Shown: positions 35,560 through 44,815 of the stretch, in pieces
Numbering within the stretch: position 1 is the stretch's first letter
How the letters are laid out: each line of letters opens with the position of its first letter
Origin: Kalaharituber pfeilii
Taxonomy: Eukaryota > Ascomycota > Pezizomycetes > Pezizales > Pezizaceae
Direction of reading: 5' to 3'
Assembly: GCA_015179045.1 (NCBI GenBank)
Contig: WHUZ01000010.1
Coordinates: 1,178,001-1,242,000 of the forward strand
DNA length: 64,000 bases
Notes under the pieces: generated by a model
Database searches by the model: none
What the model saw: the letters and a program-made list of their open reading frames with translations, nothing else
Told to the model about the DNA's origin: nothing
Program-made: the position numbers and the translations under genes

Positions 35560-37061
35560 AAGATCAACTGACGACCTTACCCTCATTATCTTCCTCGATT
35601 CCTCCCCAATTTGTGATGCTCCCACTGGCTTTTGCGCCTCACCCAACAGCCATACAATATGAGCAAGCACCTTTTTTACCCTAGCTTCCATATTCTCGTC
35701 ATAGTACCCAATGATGACTGTTTCGATAGCTCAAACAATGGCATCCCCTCATCTTCCAGGGTGCATTCCATAAAATACCATTCAGATGCATCAGTAACAA
35801 TTCCAAACACCTTGACCACAGCTCGCCCACCATTGCGTTTACGGTCTGTCAAGAATGATTCCATCTGTACAGATGCCTGTACGAAGCTCTTCATAAAGTC
35901 TTCCTTCTTAACTTGAACCACACCAAGGGTCCGACCAGTTGAACGGCACTCTATTGCATGATCAAAATTGCCTTGCCCATTGGGTCCCATCACAAGCTTT
36001 TCTGGTATAAGCTTGAAGTTAATTTTGTAAAATGATGCTCCAGAAGCTAGATAGCAGTAAGAATAAATGGTATTTGTTGGGCTATATGTCCCTCTGAGGG
36101 GAGTAACCTCTTGACGAAGTTTTAGTTCGACCATCAGATGCTAAACCGCGGCTCTAGCCTCATTACTGTTTAGGTCAGCGGAACCACACGAGAAAACAGG
36201 GAACACATCGATGTCTGGCTTCAGGTCACTGCTAATGCCATAGAGCTCGCACACTTCCCGGAAGGTCCATTCATTAAAGGGCTTCGATGGTGTCTCAATA
36301 AACACAGTGAACTTAAAGCTGCTTTTTGACACGGAGCGGCGGAGCATTTCACGGAGGTCATGATCATTGCGAAGTGTGTATTTTCCACTGGCATTTAATA
36401 TGCTGAGTACTGCTTCATCATTTTCAAGTGCAGGTGTCTGATACTCCGAGTCGGCATGTAAGTGGTCGAGAGTTGCGTATTCGATAATCACGAGCCACTT
36501 GAAGCTCATCTTTCGTCTCGGACTAACGACGACGTCGAACTCTGTAATGAAACATGCAGGGTTAAAGAATTATTTTACTGACCTCAGGCTAGAAAAAGTA
36601 CGTACCATGGACAGACTTGTTAACGCGTAATGCTAGTAATGCAGTGAGTTCATCAAGTAATTCAGAACTCAAAGCAGGAGAGATCGCTGACAGTACAGTT
36701 AGCAAATATGCGTTAAACATAATTAAAAACGAAATGAGTCTCACTTACCGAGTGGAAGAAAGACAAAGAACGGAATGTTCTTACTGGAGGACACAACTGG
36801 GGAATCCTGTCTCCCAACTCGCTCGAGAACTTTCTTAAGATCATCCTTAGGATCGAGCTCCACTGCATTTTCAGGGTCTTTGTCATCATATTTAGCCTTG
36901 ATAGTGAGGCGAATACTAGAATAAGCATCCAATTTAGGTGCCACTTCCTTTTTGATTGCTTTCTTGAGGTTGTCCACATCTTCAATTCCTTCCAGTGACA
37001 CTTTGCTCCAGCTGCTTTCAGGGTTGATGATCTTAAACCAAGCTTTACTTGCAATTGTCAT
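35560..37061 (-). pseudogene. Crinkler-like Ubl + nuclease gene, copy 2 (broken)
   Basis: The ATG at 37061 opens an intact ubiquitin-like header (AWFKIINPESSW ... IPFFVFLPL). Intron 1 follows (GTAAGT donor, GCTAACTG branch point, GTCAG acceptor), then a short linker exon (SPALSSELLDELTALLALRV), intron 2 (GTACGT ... TTACAG) and the tail exon from about 36540. The tail resembles copy 3: KPFNEWTFREVCELYGIS, then GNFDHAIECRSTGR followed by VVQVKKEDF, a restriction-endonuclease-like core with Gln where copy 1 has Glu, and FGIVTDASEWYFMEC. Breaks are a Lys codon changed to TAG at about 36141 and a one-base loss near 35725 that truncates the C-terminus. This copy alone retains an undamaged header and both introns. 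It would encode about 460 residues if unbroken. Confidence 0.7.
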
Positions 37062-37232
37062 GATGGTCTGTTGGTTGCTTTGAATGACTGATGGACAAAT
37101 ATTCAGGAGGAGGAGGAGGATGCTCACTCGGTGACTTATAAATGGAGTAGGCTGCTAGAAGGGAGTGATGGTGAGGAGCTGGGATGAGACTAGTGGGGAG
37201 CAGAAGCGAGGGGGATGAGTGAAGAGATGGGG
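37062..37232 (-). promoter_or_regulatory. Promoter block of Crinkler-like copy 2
   Basis: Similar to the regions upstream of copies 1 and 3, with TTTATAAGTCA on the gene strand about 73 bases before the ATG. Directly beyond it lies the GTCCGCGCTA element. Confidence 0.45.
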
Positions 37233-37330
37233 GTTCTGAATTACGTCCGCGCTAACAGAGTGGAATTATTAAGTCTATGCTAGCAGTGGGTGGACTTCCA
37301 ATTCAGCTCCGTTGCTATCGCAACAAGTCC
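37233..37330. repeat. GTCCGCGCTA element upstream of copy 2
   Basis: CTGAATTACGTCCGCGCTAACAG and a partner ending in CAATTCAG form a loose inverted repeat. It is followed by CCGTTGCTATCGCAACA, the inverted counterpart of the block at about 9675 beside the 9731 palindrome. Same family as 9731-9795 and 46431-46550. Confidence 0.55.
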
Positions 37331-38126
37331 GTGAATCACTATAATTCCTACAGAGTTGCATAATCCCTTTATTGAGTTGATGAAGAGTGGTTAACTCATT
37401 ATATGGTCCATTGTTGCTTTATTTACTTATTTATCTATTTATCTATTTATTTATTTATTTTATTGTAGCACCCCTGCTTAACTGGCGACTACTCGACGCG
37501 TATTAATTTTGAGCCTACTACAAGTGTAGTTCTCTGTAGTACCTTTGCATCTGCACGTGAGTACCTTGGCGCTCTGCATAATTCACCAGATTTTCCAGCA
37601 CCCCCGAGCAAGTATTAGTACATAGCGTCGGTTAAAGAAGTATACGGAAATTGCATAATGCATACACACTATGCGCTTTTGAGGATGGCGCAGTTACTAG
37701 CCCGTAAAATATGTATTCAGACAGAGGGTACTAATGCACATTATGCGCTATGTCCGAATACATATTTTACTAGCAAGTACAAGGCTAACGATACGTGAGC
37801 GCTTAAGTGTACTCTACTCGCAAGTACTAGTACACCGAACACGAAGCAACCGCGTAGTGTGGATCAGCTTAGTCAGCCACTAAGCGGTAGTCTGGTTCGC
37901 GACTGGGCCCTTCGTGCCCAGCCTTATCTTACTGACTTCGAGATGGCAACGCTCTACTTACATAGTCTACTACTACCAATGGACTGGTAAACATACCACC
38001 TACAACAACCTTACCTCTTTTGACACAGCCCTAGCCTCTACTGATCCATCGTCACTCACTGTTCATACAGCTCACATTCCTCTACGAGGTACAGTAATCT
38101 CTGCACAAATTCCCCTCATTGTCGCC
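37331..38126. other. Intergenic with small inverted-repeat element
   Basis: ATTT(A/T) microsatellite at about 37418-37462. A TAGTCTGGTTCG block at about 37865-37906 is shared, inverted, with about 19.9 kb. An open frame extends upstream of 38127 but lacks protein-like composition. Confidence 0.45.
37704..37770. repeat. 67-bp inverted repeat, GTAAAATATGTATTCGGACA arms
   Basis: Arms of 20 bases (37704-37723 and 37751-37770, one mismatch). The ATTCGGACA end resembles the ATTTGGACA of the 54291 element, suggesting an internally deleted relative. Dinucleotide target sites are not clear. Confidence 0.5.
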
Positions 38127-39224
38127 ATGTATCGCCGAGCAGCATCAGTTCCGCTCATGCACACATACCCTCCCTTGTCCTGCATCCCTCAGGGAAGTCT
38201 TGCCTTGAGCTACTCTAACACGCTCCCCTATCCACCCATGGGGCCGCAGCCACTCTCTGGCAGGCGCAGCCAACACATGATTCACAACTTCAACCCCCCA
38301 CCCAAAGCGGACATTTCCCCAACCCACTGCGACGACTGCCTCCGCCCTCCTACCAAGCGCACTCGAATCCTCCCTCCCACCAGCGGCCCCTGCGCACAGC
38401 TCACGCAGGCGGAGTTGGAATTGGCGAATGAGCTTGCGGTATTGAAGGCAGAGGTAAATGAGGCTAAACTGACTGCCGAAATCTCTGACCAAATCCAAGC
38501 TGCAATGCAGGAGGAGACCGAGCGGTTGAAGGCGGCTTTGGAGAAGGAAGCTGCGGAGAGGGACGAAAGGGAACGGAGAATGGCGGAGGAACTTGAAGTC
38601 CTCAGAACTGAATTGGAAAAAGCAAGGGCCACGCAGAAAGCATCAAAGGATCGGGCGAGAATGATGGAAAGCCAATATGAGGGTTCTGAAAGCCAATATG
38701 AGGGTTCTGAAGAAGAGGTTACAAACAAAGTCATTGAGGTGATGGAAGAAAACCAGTCCTTGAAGAAGGTTTTGAAAACCATGTACGAGGAGTGTCAAAA
38801 GACGAAAAAAACGTTACATGAAGTGGCCAACAGAGAGAAGGAAGCGACTCGGCTCTTGGAGTTCCGCACACAGCAAACGCATCAGCTAGGGCAGCGTATT
38901 CAGCGTCTCGTCGAGAGCATCGAGGAGGTGAAGAAGGAGCATCAGCAGACCAAGAACCAGCGCGACGAGGCAGTCGACAAGTACGCGCTGCTATCGTACG
39001 AGGTATGGGCAAGGATTACCGAGGAGCATGAGCGGAAGCGGGAGGAAGGGAAAAAGAGGTATGCGCGGGAGAGGGAGAAAAGGAAGAGGTTGGGTCAGCA
39101 GGAACCGGAGATGGTGTTTAAGACGATGAAGGAGCATTTGGCGGAGAAGAAGGAGAAGGAGAAGGTAGAGGATGAGGCTCCGAAACAGCCTTCAAAACGG
39201 CCTCCGAAACGGCCTCCGGAATAA
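38127..39224 (+). CDS. Coiled-coil protein, function unknown
   Basis: Single-exon frame. I take the ATG at 38127 (365 residues) because the stretch before it (open back to 37914) looks non-coding. Residues 1-90 are Pro/Ser-rich with a CDDC pair; residues about 95-340 are a long Glu/Lys/Arg-rich coiled coil (AEEL, EKEAAERDERERRMAEEL and similar heptads). A duplicated 8-residue unit SQYEGSES/SQYEGSEE lies in the middle. The tail is KQPSKRPPKRPPE. No enzyme motif, signal or membrane segment is seen. It may be a lineage-specific orphan; it lies between a Crinkler-like pseudogene and repeat DNA. Coding status rests on length and composition. Confidence 0.55.
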   Translation: MYRRAASVPLMHTYPPLSCIPQGSLALSYSNTLPYPPMGPQPLSGRRSQHMIHNFNPPPKADISPTHCDDCLRPPTKRTRILPPTSGPCAQLTQAELELANELAVLKAEVNEAKLTAEISDQIQAAMQEETERLKAALEKEAAERDERERRMAEELEVLRTELEKARATQKASKDRARMMESQYEGSESQYEGSEEEVTNKVIEVMEENQSLKKVLKTMYEECQKTKKTLHEVANREKEATRLLEFRTQQTHQLGQRIQRLVESIEEVKKEHQQTKNQRDEAVDKYALLSYEVWARITEEHERKREEGKKRYAREREKRKRLGQQEPEMVFKTMKEHLAEKKEKEKVEDEAPKQPSKRPPKRPPE

Positions 39225-40878
39225 CCTCCGGAACGACCGCTGAACAGCCTCGGAACAGCACATACCAGAATATTAGTATCTTACTAAGTATGATAATTAA
39301 CTTTTTACCCAAAACCTTGTTTTGCCTGCTGTCCTTGTATATACTATCCTTGTTCTTTTGTTTATTTGTATGATAAGGTATCTCCAGGATTGCGGAGAAG
39401 ACCCAATCCAGATTTCATTATGTCAGCTGTCTGGATACTACTGACATATATAATTTGGACAATCTATCACGAAATTTGTACTAGTCTCATGGATGAACAT
39501 ATGCTAGTTGACACCAAATACTGCATAGTGCACCCAACTTTCTGCCAAAAAAAAATTCACTTGACATGATCCACGTCCATTTCACTAGACATATCAGATA
39601 TAATTGCACTGGATGCAGGCCCACCTGTTTCTAAACGGCCCACTAGGCGGTAAATCTACTTGTGCACGAATTCCTCACCCAGTATGCTTTTCATGGTTTG
39701 TCGGGTCTCAGAAGTGTGTTGCCCATTTGCCTATGAAATCAGAACCAATGTATCCGGATAACACCGACGCCCCCTAATTGTATTGTTATAATGTATGCAA
39801 TGACGGCCTTGGTTATTCTTGTCTTGATAGACCACGGCTCGCAAATATCGAATATCCTCGTATCGTGGATTTGCCCTCAGAATTAGTTCTCGAATACCTT
39901 CCAAAGAACGTTTGCCAGCAGCCATAATACGCCTCTTATTGTCGTCGCTTTTGATGACGACTGCTGACCGAGCTCTCCAACCCATAACCCTCCCATCATT
40001 TGGGAGTGCGGTAGGAGTTCGAGGAGCTGGGGCACAAAGGTAGCTGGTAACGCGTCTCGAATATTGACTCCCCGTAAACCATCAATTAACGAGTCCGAAT
40101 TCTGCGAATGCGAACGACGCGAATGCGAACGACGCGAATGCGAACGATGCGAACGTGGGAGTGGAATTTTTTTTTTTTTTTTTTTTTTTAATCACATAAC
40201 CCCGCTTGTAGCACTTGGCCATGGCAGGGTCCCTGGGCAAGCCCTCATAGCCCGGAGACAGGCTAGTGGGAGTGGAATGGGCTCCCGTTGTATGCTCACA
40301 CCCGCACCACCTAGGATTAGAAACCCCCGAAATGTCGAGAAGTCATTGATTAGCCTTCTAAAAGCACCGTCCATCGTGACACACGAGGTTGTCCATGGTC
40401 GGTTAATAATGGCATGCCCGTGTCCTGGTTCAAAACATTGTCAATCGAAGTTTCAGGGATGTCAGCCCAAGCTTCCGAATTAAGCAAGGAATACATCGAT
40501 CGGAACTCATGAAGTACTGGACTGGTCCCGACCTCCGGCACAACACGCATAGAAAGCACGTTCTCCCAATCATTGTCCCAGCATTGTAACCTAATTGTGA
40601 GCGCGAGAATCGGTGATAAGTTCTCAGGGCATCCTCAACTATTGTAATCATGTCCTTTACACATGATCGGACCAGCTCCGCAGGTGAAAAGTTCTGTTCC
40701 AATATGGGCAAAACAAATGGGCACTGGGTCGGATCACAAAAAGGGCAATCTTCGCGGGTACTTTCTTGAGTTGAGAGCACTCTTAGAACACAGATTCGAT
40801 ACAAAATCTATGAGTACCACACGTGAAACCTGTAATCCCTGGCAAAGAGTACATATGCATACGCCCCTGGGAGGGCAG

Positions 40879-41130
40879 GGAAAATTGACAGGAAATGCTC
40901 GGCCCTTTCAATGCATGACGCAGTTCAGTTTCAAAGAGCACTGGAGGCATGGATGTTTGCAGTGATGTGCTCTAGGGACCTCTTTGCCCGTGATACATAA
41001 CTGGCCACGGTATGCTAAGACTTACCTACAGTACCTGACTTCTCTGCAAGATCAACTAACGGCCTCACCCTTTTTATCTCCCTTGATTCCTCCCCAACTT
41101 GAATTTGTGATGCTTCCACTAGTCCCGGAA
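40879..41130. repeat. Tail-only fragment of the Crinkler-like locus
   Basis: Matches, with substitutions, the region 44500-44880 that lies 3' of and into the last codons of Crinkler-like copy 3 (shared markers CTCGGCCCTTTCAATGCATGA, GACCTCTTTGCCCGTGATACAT and the GAGGCGTTAG-type gene end). It stops abruptly after CTTCCACTAG. Relative to copy 3 it lacks about 135 bases. It is therefore a duplicated gene end without the gene. Confidence 0.65.
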
Positions 41131-41199
41131 AAAGTGCAATAGCCAGGCACCGTGGGACGTAAAATAATAACAAAACTCAGCTTCTCCATTATCTACTCT

Positions 41200-41273
41200 G
41201 TAACGAAGGTGGTAAACGCAAGAGAATTACCACCCGCCAGGCCAAAAGACACTTGACTAGTGATGCTCGCTAG
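41200..41273. repeat. TGTAACG... repeat, copy A (LTR-end like)
   Basis: TGTAACGAAGGTGGTAAACGC, then ATTACCACCCGCCAGGCCAAA, running to CTCGCTA, matches 50266-50340. It starts with TG and contains a GGTGGTAA/TTACCACC hairpin, as in some LTR ends. No coding sequence is attached. Confidence 0.5.
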
Positions 41274-41281
41274 TCTTCTAC

Positions 41282-41380
41282 GTAGCTGATACAGCTAGGC
41301 CAGGCAAGGCCAGTCAAGGCCAACCAGGCCAACCAGGCCAGTCCAGGCCAACCAGGCCAACCAGGCCAGTCCAGACTATT
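41282..41380. repeat. GGCCAACCA tandem repeats
   Basis: Short AGGCCAACC and AGGCCAGTCC units repeat about nine times, arranged as a 28-bp higher-order unit at least twice. Related GGCCAGCCTGGCC palindromes occur near copy B, at 50654-50697, suggesting both belong to one element family. Confidence 0.6.
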
Positions 41381-41516
41381 AAGGCCAGCGTTTACCAGAT
41401 TGTTTGAGTATTTAAATGAGTAGAATCTTCCATATATCTAGAATTTTAAACAGCAGTGGTCTACGACTTTAGTCAAGTATGTATCACGTACCTAAATCCT
41501 CGCCATAGTCCATAGG

Positions 41517-42767
41517 ATGGCATGGACGCTGGTTCTGCATGGACGAAAGGCCAATTCACGCAATGGTCAGGATGGGGTGCCCGATCTTGATCCGAGGCCC
41601 CTTAACCTCCTCATCAATTTTTGCCAGGAAACTGCGTTCCACATTCTACAGGAAGTGATGCTTGCTCAGTGGAATAAAGACCTTGGTCACGCTTCTGCAT
41701 GCGAGCATCTTGGAAGGAATTTCTCTTGGAGGTTCAAAGCATGGCGGCAGCCATGTATGAAGGAAGAAATTGACTATATCAAACGATACATTCGCTTCGA
41801 CAAGAGTTCGTAAAGCTCCCCGGGTACGCAAAGCAGCTGCAGAGAAGACCGATAAACCAAAGATGCCGAAGCTCGACCACCCACTCAGTGAATTAACATC
41901 TGGATATCATCATCTTCCAGTCTGGGACATAGACAGTTGGGTGAATAGTCCGGAATGTGTGAGAAAAGCTGAAGTAGACAAGAGAAACGGTTATATTGCA
42001 AGACTGATGAATTCTTTCATGTTGTATCGATCTACATATGAGAGAAGACGAAGCTATGGTGTCTCCAAAATAATCATCAAGTGGTCTCTGCCATTAGCGG
42101 TGAGAGCTGGCCACTAGAGCCAGAGTATATTCGCGGAAAATATAACGAACTGGCAAAGATCGAGCGTATGAACCATCAAGCAGCTCATCCTGGATATAAA
42201 TTCTCGCCTAGCAAGTCCCAGTCGAGTCGAAAGCGAAAAGGGCAGAACGTTGAGCAGTCAGAAGCGAGTGATTTGGACGATCTAGGTGATGATCTAGAAT
42301 ATACTGAGAATAACGAGAAGAGAAAGAAGCTACCACGACAATCAAGAAAGCAAACAAAAACTTCAAGCTATCAGGAGGGGCACGTAAATCACCAAAAATA
42401 TCTAGACGTAACGGTTAATGGTGAAGGTGGAGCTTTACGGTCATCCTTTGCCGCAACAAACCCTGGAAAGACACCCCCTCTGTGTATGAGGAGTACTGAT
42501 ATGACTGGTCAATATTACCAGACAACAGTATGTGCTTCCCGTGCAACTCCAGTTCCCAATGGTAACGCAATCATTGAAGATGTGACTATCCAGAAAACAC
42601 GAGGACCTGCTCGGGCGTCAAATTTAACCCTTGATCAGTCATGGGTAGCGCCCAACCTGTACAACTGTGACTATAGCTGGGATCAAACAGGTTTAGACAA
42701 TGCAGCGCAAGAGAACTCAAAAGTTGATCCGTTATTGCTGGTTCAAAACTATTGCACCAAAAGGTAG
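41517..42767 (+). pseudogene. HMG-box gene, frameshifted
   Basis: The reading begins at ATG 41517 (RPLNLLINFCQETAFH ... EIDYIKRYI), moves to a second frame near 41800 (STRVRKAPRVRKAAAEK ... LPVWDIDSWVN) and returns to the first near 42041. The HMG box spans the second break: ARLMNSFMLYRSTYE, then KLWCLQNNHQ, VVSAISGESWPLEP and KYNELAKIERMNHQ. It ends in AHPGYKFSPSKSQSSRKRKG, a typical fungal Ste11-like DNA-binding form. The C-terminal 180 residues are Ser/Asn-rich with a basic-acidic region. The second break is a one-base loss in a GAGAGAAG run. The gene is either dead or distorted by indel errors. It is unlikely to be the mating-type HMG gene, whose box has a different core. Confidence 0.65.
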
Positions 42768-43651
42768 AACTACTAGTACTACCTGGTAGTACGGCTAGTA
42801 TACATAAGAGTATCTGAATAGGTTAGTCAGTGACTTACTTACATTTGCACACTTAGTCAGGGATCTTGGCTCCTTTACATGGCTACATATACTAGTAGTC
42901 AGCTTCCCTCTGCTGTCATAGCACACTAACATCACCAGCCAGAAGGTCGCCTTAGTGTTCGTGGCCTATCGTGAACAGTCTGACAGGCAGAGAGGGAGGT
43001 ACCCTATTACCTACTGCAGCCCAGGCAGTGTGAATAATTGCAAGGGTGCCACAGGTCCTGTGAGGGGCGTTGGAGGGGTGCATGTTTCGATCAGCAGTGT
43101 TATCCTTACAATTTTCCAAAGAACGCTGCTAGGCGGTGGATACCCCAGCTCGAGACTGTGGCCGTGGATTTTGTGGGCCCTTACGCACGCGACTATATCA
43201 CGCAACCACTCCGCCCGTCACCAGTGAAGTGACATCCGCACAACCACATACGCACATACGCACACCCCTCCCGAGTTGTCGACGGCAAAGCTTCGGTGTC
43301 CCAGACGACGAGAGATTACACGCCGAGGAAGGGAGAAGTATTGTGTACCATTCGACCGCCGATGGCGGTAACTCTCTGTGTTTACTACCTCGTTACAGTT
43401 GATTAGCGATAAAACAGTTACCGGTTTGATGCAAACTTATCTCACCAATTCCCTAAGTATTAAAAGAAAGCTGCAGAAAGTAAGACTTTACCTAAGCCAA
43501 GAGCCAAAGAGCCAAAGAGCAAGATAGAAGGCCGCATATGCATAAGACGGAAAATATTGATACTAGGCGATGCTGTATGATCCCGGTATGCCAAGTGGAT
43601 GAGGTTGGCAACACTTGCGTAATGCATCTGAGGTAGCAGTAGCAAGGATAA

Positions 43652-43870
43652 AGTGACATCAGGTCAACTAGTGCTGCACCAGCAAACGGAAATTCAGAGC
43701 AGCCAGATGTCCCCAAGAAGAAATCCAGACGGCGTTCCAGTGCCGAAAAAAGGGCCATAAAGAGGGAACGTGAACGAACGGCTCTGCAGAGGCTCAGAGC
43801 GGTCGAGGCTAACCAGAATAATACAGGGGACGCAGTAGGCCTATGGCTTAACCCATATGGTTCCTCGTAG
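43652..43870 (+). other. Basic reading-frame remnant ending at repeat boundary
   Basis: An open stretch reads KKKSRRRSSAEKRAIKRERE, then ALQRLRAVEANQNNTGDAVG, ending NPYGSS and a stop at 43868. Its end coincides with the start of the inverted repeat at 43852. This would fit the C-terminus of a retrotransposon polyprotein running into its LTR; that is inference, as no reverse transcriptase or integrase is left. Confidence 0.3.
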
Positions 43871-44107
43871 TCTATATGTTCTTGTTATTCTTGTCAATCC
43901 CTAGATCTTATTCAGTACTTAATCTTCTTCTCTGCATTTTCACCATAGCCTACCATCGCCGCTGAATTGGAACCGCTGAACCGGAACTGCTGAACCGGAA
44001 CCACTGAACCTCTCCTGTCAAGTTTGTCAAGCCTCTGCCGTTTAGCGCTTGCAAAACTGCTCTTACCCTGAACCGGTCGTATCCCTTAGCAGAGCCCGCG
44101 CGTGACA
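43852..44107. repeat. Dispersed repeat (possible solo LTR), plus orientation
   Basis: Reverse complement of 47850-48096 with about 80-90% visible identity (shared CCATATGGTTCCTCG, TCTATATGTTCTTGTTATTC, GCCTCTGCC, AACCGG(C/T)CGTATCCCTTAGCA). One end is TGTCACGCG. Internal CGGTTC(A/C)(G/A) repeats differ in number between copies. Confidence 0.6.
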
Positions 44108-44330
44108 GAATACTAGAAATATAGTTTACCATATATGTATTTGTTGCTGTTCTTATATCCAAATAACTATTATATATAACTGAGGACTACATAGTTAAGA
44201 TAATCTCTACGAAAGTCTCTAAAAAAATAGTATTTAGAGTAAGAAGCTCTAGAATATTATTACTTCTATAGTCTATATAGTGTACATAATCTTAACGTAC
44301 TATATCTGCTTTTCTTGGGTTACATACAGC

Positions 44331-44500
44331 ACTAGCAGTGAACCGCCTCCCGACCGTGAGGCGTGCTGCAGCGAGCGGTGAAGTGGGTTCCATCAGGGCG
44401 TATCATAGACAGAGATACATGAGAGCGGACCCCACTCGGATGGAAGACCAGTAGTGACACGCCCCTCGACCGTGAGGCCCGCTACAGCGAGGGCAGGAAA
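44331..44500. repeat. GCCTCCCGACCGTGAGGCG units
   Basis: Two units here (CAGTGAACCGCCTCCCGACC... at 44335 and GTGACACGCCCCTCGACC... at 44454) and a third at 46700-46745. Each holds a GCCTC...GAGGC hairpin and a GC(T/C)GCA(G/T)CG(A/G)G tail. Probably part of a dispersed transposon. Confidence 0.5.
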
Positions 44501-44815
44501 TTAACAGGAAATGCTCGGCCCTTTCAATGCATGACGTAGTTCAGTTATAAAGAGCAGTGGAGGCATGGATGTTTGCAGTGATGAGCTCTCATCTATTTCA
44601 CTTCCGCTGGAGGATTGGCCATCAGATGTGGTTAAGTATGCTGTTTCCCAATTGTTGCCCTCGTATCTCTCTCTATTCCCTCGGGACTTGGTCCTCTGCT
44701 TCGATCAAGCGCTCTGAAAGAGCTAGGGACCTCTTTGCCCGTGATACATGATTTCAACGGCTGGCCACGCTATGCTAAGACTTATCTACAGTACCTGACT
44801 TCTCTGCAACATCAA

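Larger units (their letters stand above)
39225..41516. other. Repeat-rich gap with unresolved coding remnants
   Basis: At about 39390-39550 lies a degraded relative of the 54291 element (TTCATTATGTCAGCTGTCTGGA, CATATGCTAGTT). Minus-strand frames at 39731-39985, 40350-40559 and 40430-40804 have protein-like stretches (CPFCDPTQCPF; SMYSLLNSEAWADIPET) that would need frame changes to join; they look like a broken unknown gene. At about 40086-40155 there is a GAATGCGAACGACGC repeat, then a T tract. The segments 40879-41130, 41200-41273 and 41282-41380 are listed separately. Confidence 0.4.
42768..44815. other. Repeat-derived gap
   Basis: Contains a basic-protein frame end (43652-43870), an inverted copy of a repeat at 47.9 kb (43852-44107), two GCCTCC/CGACCGTGAGG units (44331-44385, 44452-44500), and the duplicated 3' flank of the Crinkler-like gene (44500-44815). 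Nothing else is recognised. Confidence 0.45.

Noticed and set aside
41517..42767. Mating-type HMG gene (MAT1-2-1)
   Set aside because: The box core (MNSFMLYRS ... NNHQVVS ... WPLEP) is of the Ste11-like type, not the RPPNAYILYR type of MAT1-2-1, and no MAT-locus neighbours are present.
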